Part shown: piece after piece, positions 26,125-33,685 of the stretch
How positions within the stretch are numbered: position 1 is the stretch's first letter
Layout of the letters: each line of letters opens with the position of its first letter
NCBI GenBank assembly: GCA_963558965.1
Contig: CAUWIT010000010.1
Span: 1 to 64,000, forward strand
Direction: 5' to 3'
DNA length: 64,000 nt
DNA from: Gallibacter sp963558965
GTDB taxonomy: Bacteria > Bacillota > Clostridia > Peptostreptococcales > Anaerovoracaceae
The notes under the pieces: model-generated
Seen by the model: only the letters and a program-made list of their open reading frames with translations
Told to the model about the DNA's origin: nothing
Database searches by the model: none
Program-made: the position numbers and the translations under genes

Positions 26125-26366
26125 GAAATACAGGGCTTTATAGTGTTAAATGATGAATATGTTGATAGCCTTTTTATTTCAGGTGAACTGCAATCGCAGA
26201 GTATAGGTAAAACTCTGCTGAATTATACAAAGGATCAACATATAAGTTTAATGTCAAAAGTAACGATTTTGCAATAGTATCGAAAGAAGGTTATGTTATA
26301 ACATATTTCAAGCCAACAAAAGGATATGATTATTACCTAGCCCAGAAGAAAGTGAGGAAAAAATAA
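26125..26366 (+). pseudogene. GNAT acetyltransferase remnant (5' truncated, frameshifted)
   Basis: One frame from 26134 encodes GFIVLNDEYVDSLFISGEL, QSQSIGKTLLNYTKDQHISL and then runs into TAG at 26275. The shifted frame continues with KSNDFAIVSKEGYVIT and ends at TAA 26364-26366. Together they resemble the C-terminal half of a GNAT N-acetyltransferase: the Q-S-Q-x-I-G-K acetyl-CoA loop, then the N-x-x-A and GY/GF segment. The N-terminal half is gone, replaced by the tRNA-Ser terminator, and one frameshift lies near 26240. Its stop overlaps the ATG of the next gene (TAATG), showing that the pair was once a coupled operon. Confidence 0.65.
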
Positions 26367-26803
26367 TGAACAAACTAGTATATAGGCCAATGGATTGCCC
26401 AGTGTGTGGACGATTTTATTTCTCTGATCTCGATGAAACAGAGATGAACGGAGAAGCACAGTTACAGTGCTCTATATGTGGATGGAAGTATGATATTGAG
26501 CAAACAGATAATCCTAATCTACATTTGGGAAGAAATGAAGAATCATTAAATGAGTATAAAAAAACATTTGAGCTTTTGATTAAGGATAATCCAGATTATA
26601 CGTATTTCGAAGCAACGTATGAGAAAGAGCCACATTCTTGCCCAGTGTGTGGAAAACATAAATTTTCCGATACTGATTCACATGAAGTATGTCCATACTG
26701 CGGATAGGAAGATGATATTGTGATGGAAAACGAGCCTGATGGATGGGAAGGAACTGCTAATGATTTATGTTTAAATGATTATAGAGCTAGATATGAAAAA
26801 TAA
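26366..26803 (+). pseudogene. CPCC-type cysteine-rich protein, interrupted by in-frame TAG
   Basis: The frame from ATG 26366 encodes two zinc-ribbon-like units, DCPVCGRFYF...QCSICGWKYD and SCPVCGKHKF...VCPYCG, of the Cys-rich CPCC type found in small Firmicutes proteins. A TAG at 26705-26707 ends it after 113 residues, but the same frame continues without interruption as EDDIVMENEPDGWEGTAND to TAA at 26801. The first unit has CGW where the stop falls in the second (CG-stop), so a single TGG to TAG change is the simplest explanation. It may still make a shortened protein. Function unknown. Confidence 0.7.
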
Positions 26804-26816
26804 AAAATCCAAAAAC

Positions 26817-26845
26817 AAAAAAAAGACTCCCTTCTGGAAGTCTTC
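26817..26845 (-). terminator. Terminator after tRNA-Asn
   Basis: The minus strand has GACTTCC, loop AGAA and GGGAGTC followed by eight T, just downstream of tRNA-Asn. Confidence 0.85.
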
Positions 26846-26852
26846 TCTCTTA

Positions 26853-26927
26853 TGGCTCCAAGGGTGGGGCTCGAACCCACAGCCTACCGGTTAACAGCCG
26901 GTTGCTCCACCATTGAGCTACCTTGGA
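26853..26927 (-). tRNA. tRNA-Asn (anticodon GTT)
   Basis: The reverse strand gives acceptor TCCAAGG/CCTTGGA, discriminator G, encoded CCA, T-arm GGGTTCGAGCCCC and anticodon stem ACCGG/CCGGT with loop CTGTTAA, so anticodon GTT (Asn). Confidence 0.97.
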
Positions 26928-27094
26928 ATATTTTTTCGTTGTCAACAAAAATTATTATATACTACAAACATATAGTTTGTCAACAACAAATTTTTAATAA
27001 TTTTAAATAAGTTATTACAAAATAGCCATTTATAATTCCCCAATTAATGCTATAATATACACTAATATATACATGCATAAGAGGAGGAAAAATT

Positions 27095-27763
27095 ATGAAT
27101 ATGGATGATATAAAACTTTCCCACGGGCCAGATATATATAACAATAATATTATATCAGCTCGCAAATACAACTTTATAATCGGAGCTGTACTTCTTTACG
27201 GATTTATAGCTACCTTAATTATTACTAAAACAATCGGGCCTATTGCAATAAACATAAGCCCACTCGCATTGCTAATCGGTTACATAGTTTTAGTTCTTAT
27301 CGGTTCATTTATAGTCAATGGAAGCGACAATCCATTAATAAGCTTTTTAGGATACAACTTAATAGTTTTACCTATTGGTGTCGTACTTACTTCAGTTGCA
27401 TATGTTTACGATCCAGGATTAATTTTTAGAGCTGTTGTAGTAACTGCATGTGTAACGGGCATTATGATGATTATCAGTATGATAGTGCCATCATTTTTCT
27501 TAAAATTAGGCAGAGTTTTATTTTTATCATTGTTATTAGTAATCATCGTAGAAATCTTCGCAATCTTTTTTAGTTGGCATATATTTCACGTTACAGATGT
27601 AATCGTAGCTGTAATCTTCTGCGGATATATCGGTTATGACTGGGTTGTTGCCCAAAGAATAGATCGCACCGTTGATAATGCTGTAGACACTGCGTGTAAC
27701 CTTTATGTAGATATCGTAAACTTATTCTTGCGCATTTTACATATTATGGACAACGACGATTAA
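27095..27763 (+). CDS. BI-1/YccA-like membrane protein
   Basis: A 222-residue protein with seven hydrophobic helices. The C-terminal part, GYIGYDWVVAQ then DNAVDTACNLYVDIVNLFLRILHIM, matches the Bax inhibitor-1 (YccA/YetJ) pattern with the D-W and D-x-A-C-x-L-Y-x-D-x-x-N-L-F signature. Some bacterial BI-1 proteins are pH-sensitive calcium channels; a role for this one is not shown. A strong ribosome site (GAGGAGG) precedes the ATG. It is a single gene with its own terminator. Confidence 0.8.
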   Translation: MNMDDIKLSHGPDIYNNNIISARKYNFIIGAVLLYGFIATLIITKTIGPIAINISPLALLIGYIVLVLIGSFIVNGSDNPLISFLGYNLIVLPIGVVLTSVAYVYDPGLIFRAVVVTACVTGIMMIISMIVPSFFLKLGRVLFLSLLLVIIVEIFAIFFSWHIFHVTDVIVAVIFCGYIGYDWVVAQRIDRTVDNAVDTACNLYVDIVNLFLRILHIMDNDD

Positions 27764-27796
27764 TATTTTAAATGTAACTTGTTTCAAATTTAAAAG

Positions 27797-27836
27797 GCCT
27801 CCTACGGTAATCTAATTTTACCATAGGAGGTTTTTG
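27797..27836 (+). terminator. Terminator after BI-1-like gene
   Basis: CCTCCTACGGTAA and TTACCATAGGAGG arms with one mismatch, followed by TTTTT. Confidence 0.88.
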
Positions 27837-27847
27837 TAATAAAAGCT

Positions 27848-28435
27848 TTAGTTATCGACTTTTATAAGATTTTCTTTTTTATTTATGTTTACCGTATGCT
27901 CATCGATTAAAACATAATTGTCGCCTACTCGTTTTACATCATACTCGTAGCCATTGTAGCACTGATACACATGCCACCCAATACAATTTTTTATTTTCCC
28001 TTTTATAAATAGCTCTCTTACAATTTCCACACATTTTTTGAATATGCTTCCATCTTTAACTTTTATCGCAACTATGGAATTCTTTGTTCCAAAAAACTTC
28101 ATCTCATCTACTTTGCTATTTACAATTTCCATTATACTATTGTCTGTATAATATGTATCACCGTATAAAAAACAAATATCGTTTTCTATTAATTCATATG
28201 TAAATCTATCAATTTCATATATATTGTTTAAAGGCTCATAGCGTGTGGCTCCATCTACTTCATATCTCTCATCATGTGATGTAATTATAACTTCAGATTT
28301 AGGATCGTATTCCTTTAACTGTCTCACTATTCTTGATAAAAGACTCTCTCCATGCACCTCTACAAGATGTTTAGGAGTTCCTAAGTAATTGTCCCACCTA
28401 CTGCCTTTTCCATCTGCCATTATTATATATTTCAT
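27848..28435 (-). CDS. Nucleotidyltransferase (sugar-phosphate NTP transferase fold)
   Basis: A 195-residue protein starting MKYIIMADGKGSRWDNYLGTPKHL, the glycine-rich NTP-binding signature G-x-G-x-R of GT-A-type nucleotidyltransferases, followed by FLYGDTYYTD with the metal-binding aspartate. It is shorter than most sugar nucleotidyltransferases. It is the last gene of the surface-polymer locus, 13 bases after an ATP-grasp gene. It probably activates a sugar or polyol phosphate, with CTP or UTP as likely donors. The exact substrate cannot be told. MobA-like cofactor synthesis is less likely in this context. Confidence 0.7.
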   Translation of the reverse strand: MKYIIMADGKGSRWDNYLGTPKHLVEVHGESLLSRIVRQLKEYDPKSEVIITSHDERYEVDGATRYEPLNNIYEIDRFTYELIENDICFLYGDTYYTDNSIMEIVNSKVDEMKFFGTKNSIVAIKVKDGSIFKKCVEIVRELFIKGKIKNCIGWHVYQCYNGYEYDVKRVGDNYVLIDEHTVNINKKENLIKVDN

Positions 28436-28448
28436 CTCTATATGCCTA

Positions 28449-29495
28449 TTATTTTATTACACCATGATGTCTGTAAAAATCACCAAGTTCTCCGTTTCTT
28501 TGGCCACCCCAAAGCTGTATAATATTTACACCCGAAGAATTATTTGCTTCTATTACACAAACACCTTTTTCTGTTAAAAGTAAATCCCATGCTATAAAAT
28601 GGAAATATGGAAATTCTCTAGCAACATTTAAAATTTGTTCCTTTATTTCCTGCCAATTTGGTATTGTTACACCTTCTATTTTTGCATTTGAATTTGGATG
28701 GATTTTATACACGTTGTGACTCTTCAAATTGCGTGCTTCACTAAGCATGCCATTCTCAATATCTATCTTGGATACCAAACCACCCACACTACCATTATCA
28801 ATAGGTATTGTTTCCTTAGTTCCTATTCTTAATACTGCGAAGAAAACTTTTAGCTTTTCTGTCTTTGGATCTCGCAGAGTTATAAGTCTAATTGTATTTG
28901 TAGTCTGATTATAGATATTATTTAAAAATTCATTTTGTTCAACTGTTTCACAAATAACCCAGTCGTCATTTTCATCAATAAATTTTATAAATTGCTCTTT
29001 AGAGATTGGCTTTCCGTCACATACAATCTGTTCATCAATATAATCAAATCTATGTACGCCTTTGCCCTTGCCCTTACCAAAAGGTTTTATAAAGAATGAC
29101 TTGTTCTCTGTTAAAAACTCGTACACTGCCTCTGCATTTGTTATTTTTTCACCCTTACTAGTCATAAATCCCTTATTTTTGAATATATGATTTTGAGGTG
29201 TATATATGTATTGTTTCAACACTTCTTCAGCAATGATTTTATTATTGAACATTGGTTCAAAGGGTTCATTGATATATCTGGATCTATACCAATCAAACTC
29301 TGATAAATATTCAGATTTATCGTTATGCTTAAAATCATATAGTGCATATTGATCTGCCAAATATCCACCAAATATATTTGCTCTTAGCTTAGTAAAAAAT
29401 GGCACTTTAAAGCTATTCTTTACAAATAATATTCTTCTAAAATATAACAAAATAAGTTTAGCTTTTTTCTCTAATTTTTTTAGAAATTTCAACAT
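28449..29495 (-). CDS. Sugar-transfer-associated ATP-grasp protein
   Basis: A 348-residue ATP-grasp ligase. FIKPFGKGKGKGVHRF is the nucleotide-binding lysine/glycine loop, NQTTNTIRLITL and VLRIGTKETIPIDNGSVGG are class-specific, and IAWDLLLTEKGVCVIEANN carries the magnesium-binding residues. The basic N terminus (about 35 residues, KKLEKKAKLILLYFRRI) may associate with the membrane. It overlaps the upstream TagB/TagF-like gene by seven bases, a sign of cofunction. By class it should join a carboxylate to an amine, perhaps on a polymer precursor. Substrate unknown. Confidence 0.8.
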   Translation of the reverse strand: MLKFLKKLEKKAKLILLYFRRILFVKNSFKVPFFTKLRANIFGGYLADQYALYDFKHNDKSEYLSEFDWYRSRYINEPFEPMFNNKIIAEEVLKQYIYTPQNHIFKNKGFMTSKGEKITNAEAVYEFLTENKSFFIKPFGKGKGKGVHRFDYIDEQIVCDGKPISKEQFIKFIDENDDWVICETVEQNEFLNNIYNQTTNTIRLITLRDPKTEKLKVFFAVLRIGTKETIPIDNGSVGGLVSKIDIENGMLSEARNLKSHNVYKIHPNSNAKIEGVTIPNWQEIKEQILNVAREFPYFHFIAWDLLLTEKGVCVIEANNSSGVNIIQLWGGQRNGELGDFYRHHGVIK

Positions 29496-30598
29496 AAATT
29501 TTCCTCTATTAACTTTACAATGTTTTCTGTTGATTTACCTAATTCCGTAGGTAAATACTTATGCTTGAATATATTTAATGCTTCGTAGTCATATTCATCT
29601 TGGACTATGCTATTAAATAGTTCTTCTGGATTGTTAAAAGCATATTTAGGCATCATTTCTTTTACATCTACATTTAGTCCATTTTTTTGGCTATACTCTT
29701 CTATATCGTATAAATAGTAATACAACCTTTTATCAAGTGCCGCAGCTTCTAGAGCAATTGAAGAATAATCCGTTATTACATAATCTGCCGCTGCTATTAT
29801 TTCCATTGATGAAAAATCTTCACATGTGTACACTCCATCAATTTTTTCTGTCATTTTTTCATTTGGATGCAATTTACAAATAAAAGTGTACTTAGGATTA
29901 TTAACAAAAAATTTTGCTAAACTCTCCCACTTTGTTTTCTCATTTCCTCTAAATGTTGGAACATATAAAACAATTTTTTTATCTTTTAATTCACTATACT
30001 TATCAAAAAAATGCTTTCTATTTATTTCTTTATTTTCTATTAAATAATCAACTCTTGGCAAACCATAAGCTCTCAATACATCTTTATCTACACCAAATGA
30101 TGCACAGTAATAATCTTCCCAAGCAACACCACCTGTTATTATGTAGTCATAATTTTTATGCATACACAACAACTTGGCAATTTTACTACTTCTTCCGTAT
30201 TCTGTATCTAATGTTTGATACCCTGACTTCTTTATTTTTCCTATAGAATGCCAGATTTGTATAATTTTCAATTCTGGTTTATGTTTTAAAAAACATGCTG
30301 TAGGCCAATAGCCATCTAAAATACATACCTTAGAAGTAGCCATATGATACAAACTTTTTAGCAATACTACTGCAAATGAAAAAATCCCATCTTCTTTATT
30401 TCTAAACCTTTTACATAAATTAACCACTTGCACATCGCTATCTTCCGTTTTAAGTTGATTTTGTATCATCTGGTAATCTATAGATATTTGGTCACTTTGT
30501 CTGCTGCAAAACAGTATTTTGTTTTTAGTCTCAAATAATTTCAGGAATTTATATATTATATTAAAAATTGCCTTACCTAATTTTATTATATAATCCAT
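29489..30598 (-). CDS. CDP-glycerol glycerophosphotransferase family (TagB/TagF-like)
   Basis: A protein of about 369 residues with the GT-B-like glycerophosphotransferase domain. IIQIWHSIGKIKKSGYQ (catalytic histidine), VLYVPTFRG, FICKLHPNEKM and VITDYSSIALEAAALDK are the four landmarks. Such enzymes transfer glycerol-phosphate or ribitol-phosphate from the CDP form to a lipid-linked teichoic acid precursor on the inner face of the membrane. A TTG-started frame runs four codons further, but ATG at 30598 follows GAGAGGG and is preferred. It is one of three paralogues in the locus, close in form to the one at 44475. Confidence 0.85.
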   Translation of the reverse strand: MDYIIKLGKAIFNIIYKFLKLFETKNKILFCSRQSDQISIDYQMIQNQLKTEDSDVQVVNLCKRFRNKEDGIFSFAVVLLKSLYHMATSKVCILDGYWPTACFLKHKPELKIIQIWHSIGKIKKSGYQTLDTEYGRSSKIAKLLCMHKNYDYIITGGVAWEDYYCASFGVDKDVLRAYGLPRVDYLIENKEINRKHFFDKYSELKDKKIVLYVPTFRGNEKTKWESLAKFFVNNPKYTFICKLHPNEKMTEKIDGVYTCEDFSSMEIIAAADYVITDYSSIALEAAALDKRLYYYLYDIEEYSQKNGLNVDVKEMMPKYAFNNPEELFNSIVQDEYDYEALNIFKHKYLPTELGKSTENIVKLIEENLC

Positions 30599-30636
30599 TT
30601 TCCCTCTCAAACTCTTATATTATGACTTCTAAATTT

Positions 30637-30683
30637 ATGAGGCTACGCATTAATAGTCTGCAACTGTTAGGACGAAGCCCCAT
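30637..30683 (-). other. Possible structured RNA or attenuator hairpin in the gap before the TagB/TagF-like gene
   Basis: In the 125-base gap between the TupA-like gene and the transferase, ATGGGGCT and AGCCTCAT pair over eight positions (one G-T) on the minus strand and enclose a 31-base region with small internal pairing. There is no T tract. The surrounding sequence is AT-rich. I recognise no known riboswitch. Confidence 0.3.
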
Positions 30684-30723
30684 CTTTTAGATTATTTGAT
30701 TATGTGATTTATAAATTTAAATT

Positions 30724-32628
30724 TTAGACTTCTCCGTGTTCTTTTATAAGTTGATCTATATCGATGTATTCACCTAGTTTATAATCCCATGATACAGGTT
30801 CAATTTTCAAGAATAACCCTGGTGAGAAAGTTAATTCCCCAACATATAGTCTATCATCTACATCATAAAAATCAACTCTTACAAATGGAACATCTTCAGA
30901 TAGTTTTCTTGCTAATTCTAACATTTTGTCCCAATTTTTTGGTTTATCAATATGTGATGCCTTATGAACTCCTCTTCTTCTAAATGGAAGTACTTCCATA
31001 GTTTCAACATCCACAAAAGCCCTTCTCTGCACTTCTGATTCTCTTCCTGATACCACTAGAGCAAATTTTGGTTCGCCATTTGAACAATAGAACTTATAGT
31101 CTACTAAAGCTTCTTCGCCATCTCCTAGCAATTCTTCAAATAAAACTCTTGGTTTAATTTTTTCATCTGTAATACACATATTACTATAATAATATGTATT
31201 CCATGGATATAGCCAGTCAGCTAATTTTGCAATAAACATGTCCTTGTTATAGTAAGTTTTATTTTTAATAATATTAACCTGTTTATTTGCCCATCCTGCT
31301 GTAGACTTTACTACAAATTGCTCAGGTAATTCTTCCCAATTTATATCATTTAAATCTTCGTAAACACCATAACAAGGAACTACATACTCGTCGCCAATTT
31401 TTTCAGCAACATATTTTTTCATTTCGTATTTATCTGTTCCTCTAGCAATTATAGGATTTTTGTAGTTTAAAGCTAACCATAATAATTTTTCATTAAAAGA
31501 TTTTGGATTTTTTAGATTTGGGAAGTAATGCATTTGTGCAAAAGCTTTTTGCTCACAGTAATGCTGTTTTGCACTTTGGCTGATTTTATCTTCCATTTGA
31601 AATGCTTCTTTTTGTGTTAACTGCGTATAGTTACGAGCTACATCAAAATTTAATCTTGGTGGAAGAGTTATTAAATCCCCTAACTTCTTATCCCATTCTG
31701 GCGGTGTAAATTTCAATATACCTCCACCTGAATAGAAAGTCATTTCTCCAACCATTACTCTATCACCAACTTCATAGAAATCAACTCTTACAAATGGGAA
31801 TGGCTTAGCTAGTTTTTCTGCATATTCAACCATTTCTTCATAGTGTTTTGGTTTTTCAACGCCACCTTTAGTTTTTCCTGCTTCACCGTAAGTAAAAGGT
31901 AGTTCATTAAAATCTCTATCAAACCAGTTATATGTTTTATTAGTAAATCTATCCGTAGTAATAAAAATATTTTTACATTCTCCGTTATAACAGAAGAACT
32001 TATAGTCAAATACCTGTTCAGAATCTCCAACTTCTGAAATATATTCTTCTGCATAAATTACAGGAGACATATACTTGTAACCCCAGTTAAACATCTGATA
32101 GTAGCTGTTTTGATATGGTTTTATCCAATCACTTAATTTTTCTCTTATTTCATCTTGATTAATTTCATTTTTATCTTTTACAATAATATTAAATCCACTA
32201 GACCAGTTTACTTTTAGTGCAAATTTATCAGGTAATTTATCAAAGTCTATTTCATCTGGATGAGTCCACCAATCAATATTAGGTACTACATGACCTTCTC
32301 CTATAACATCATCCACGTATTCTTTTACAGCAAATTTATCGCAACACTGTGTTACTAATGGATTTTGATAATATAATTTTAACCACATTATTTTTTCATT
32401 GAAAGTTTGTGGATTATTCCAATCAATTTTATATCCTAATTTTCTTTCTGCAATATCTCCTAAAATTTGTCTTTTTTTCGCGTCTGTTAGTTTATTGCTT
32501 CTACTCCATAAATAGTGCTGATACTTCTGCTTATAGATAGGCAATCCCATGAATTTTCTGTAATAAATCCTTAATTTTTTCTTCACTTTTTTAAAGAAAA
32601 CTCGTCTTTTTAAATGTTTTTGACTCAC
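30724..32628 (-). CDS. Tandem TupA-like ATP-grasp protein (two domains)
   Basis: A 634-residue protein made of two TupA-like ATP-grasp domains, about residues 50-335 and 345-630. Each begins with the motif NPQTFNEKIMWLKLYYQNP or NPKSFNEKLLWLALNYKNP. Each then has the DKFAVKEYV or DKYEMKKYV segment, a lysine-rich ATP site (FALKVNWSSGFN; FVVKSTAGWANK) and a C-terminal FVRVDFYEVGDRVMVGEMTF or FVRVDFYDVDDRLYVGELTF with metal-binding acids. TupA takes part in teichuronopeptide synthesis in alkaliphilic Bacillus. Both halves keep the key residues, so both may be active. It is 10 bases downstream of a one-domain relative. Confidence 0.85.
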   Translation of the reverse strand: MSQKHLKRRVFFKKVKKKLRIYYRKFMGLPIYKQKYQHYLWSRSNKLTDAKKRQILGDIAERKLGYKIDWNNPQTFNEKIMWLKLYYQNPLVTQCCDKFAVKEYVDDVIGEGHVVPNIDWWTHPDEIDFDKLPDKFALKVNWSSGFNIIVKDKNEINQDEIREKLSDWIKPYQNSYYQMFNWGYKYMSPVIYAEEYISEVGDSEQVFDYKFFCYNGECKNIFITTDRFTNKTYNWFDRDFNELPFTYGEAGKTKGGVEKPKHYEEMVEYAEKLAKPFPFVRVDFYEVGDRVMVGEMTFYSGGGILKFTPPEWDKKLGDLITLPPRLNFDVARNYTQLTQKEAFQMEDKISQSAKQHYCEQKAFAQMHYFPNLKNPKSFNEKLLWLALNYKNPIIARGTDKYEMKKYVAEKIGDEYVVPCYGVYEDLNDINWEELPEQFVVKSTAGWANKQVNIIKNKTYYNKDMFIAKLADWLYPWNTYYYSNMCITDEKIKPRVLFEELLGDGEEALVDYKFYCSNGEPKFALVVSGRESEVQRRAFVDVETMEVLPFRRRGVHKASHIDKPKNWDKMLELARKLSEDVPFVRVDFYDVDDRLYVGELTFSPGLFLKIEPVSWDYKLGEYIDIDQLIKEHGEV

Positions 32629-32638
32629 AAGTAACCTC

Positions 32639-33616
32639 CTAAATATCCTTAATATTTAACCATTCTCCTAATTTAAAATCCCACTCTTTTGGTCGGATTC
32701 TAAGAAACATTCCTGGTGAAAATGTCATTTCACCAACATAAATTTTACCTTTATTAATAAAAAAGTCAACTCTCAACATTGGCACTTCTTTTGAAAGTTG
32801 CTTAGCTATATTTATCATAGTTTCTAACTCTTGTGGCTTTTCTACATTTCCCTCAGATTTTATTTTATTTCTAGTAAATGGTAGAACTTTCCACTCATCT
32901 ATATCCGTAAAAACTCTTCTTTGCTCTTTATCATTTCCTCTGTTTATAACAGTTAAAGCCATCTTCGGCTCTCCATTAAAACAATATAATTTATAATCCT
33001 TTAAGCCATCTAAATCCTCTAAATATTCCTCTATTAATATTCTTGGCTTTATTTTTTCATCGGTTATACACATATTATTATAATAATATGTATTCCATGG
33101 ATATAACCACTCTGCAACTCTGCTTTTTATTTTGTCTAAATTAGCGGTTTCTTTATTTTTAACAATAATAACTTGCTTACTTCCCCATCCAGCTGTTGAT
33201 TTTATTACAAATTTGGATGGTAATTCGTCAAATGGTATATCATTTATGTTTGTATATATACCTAATGCTTTTACATAGTATTTATCTTCTCCAAAGATTG
33301 ATGCTATATGTCTTTTCATCTCATATTTATCTGTACATTTAGCTATAATTGGATTTTTGTAATTAAGCGCTAGCCAAATTATCTTTTCATTAAATGATTT
33401 TGGATTGTCTAAATTTGGAAAATATTTTAACTGTGAATATGCTTTTCTTTCGCAATAATGCTTTTTTTCTTCAACTGTCAAAATGTCTTCCATTAAATAA
33501 GCTTCCCTTTGTGGTACTTTTTTAAAGCCTGCTCTATCGTCTAACCTTTTCTTCTTTATACTATGATATTTCTTTATAGCTTTTTCTATCATCCAATTTT
33601 TCATATTTTTCTCCAC
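32639..33616 (-). CDS. TupA-like ATP-grasp protein (single domain)
   Basis: A 325-residue TupA-like ATP-grasp. NPKSFNEKIIWLALNYKNP, DKYEMKRHI, FVIKSTAGWGSKQVI and LRVDFFINKGKIYVGEMTFSPG match the second domain of the following 634-residue protein closely, so the pair arose by duplication. The family is predicted to form amide bonds on surface polymers. A 34-base perfect palindrome separates it from the giant secreted protein upstream, so it may start its own transcript or be partly attenuated. Confidence 0.85.
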   Translation of the reverse strand: MEKNMKNWMIEKAIKKYHSIKKKRLDDRAGFKKVPQREAYLMEDILTVEEKKHYCERKAYSQLKYFPNLDNPKSFNEKIIWLALNYKNPIIAKCTDKYEMKRHIASIFGEDKYYVKALGIYTNINDIPFDELPSKFVIKSTAGWGSKQVIIVKNKETANLDKIKSRVAEWLYPWNTYYYNNMCITDEKIKPRILIEEYLEDLDGLKDYKLYCFNGEPKMALTVINRGNDKEQRRVFTDIDEWKVLPFTRNKIKSEGNVEKPQELETMINIAKQLSKEVPMLRVDFFINKGKIYVGEMTFSPGMFLRIRPKEWDFKLGEWLNIKDI

Positions 33617-33638
33617 ATATTTTTATTTACAAATAAAT

Positions 33639-33672
33639 ATTCAGTTGGTAGATATATATCTACCAACTGAAT
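33639..33672. terminator. Perfect 34-base palindrome (terminator or operator)
   Basis: The sequence from ATTCAGTTGG to its exact complement CCAACTGAAT is symmetrical through every one of 17 pairs with no loop. It lies 13 bases after the giant secreted gene and 22 bases before the next gene's start. Downstream on the minus strand is ATTTATTTGT, a weak T tract. A terminator or partial attenuator is likely; operator or DNA-bound use is possible. Confidence 0.6.
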
Positions 33673-33685
33673 CTGCATTGGATTT

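Noticed and set aside
26366..26803. Selenocysteine or pyrrolysine readthrough at the TAG
   Set aside because: TAG is not the Sec codon, no pylT or pylS genes are in the window, and a single TGG to TAG change is simpler.
30637..30683. A known riboswitch
   Set aside because: The loop sequences do not match purine, preQ1, THF, SAM, c-di-GMP or cobalamin consensus features that I can recall.
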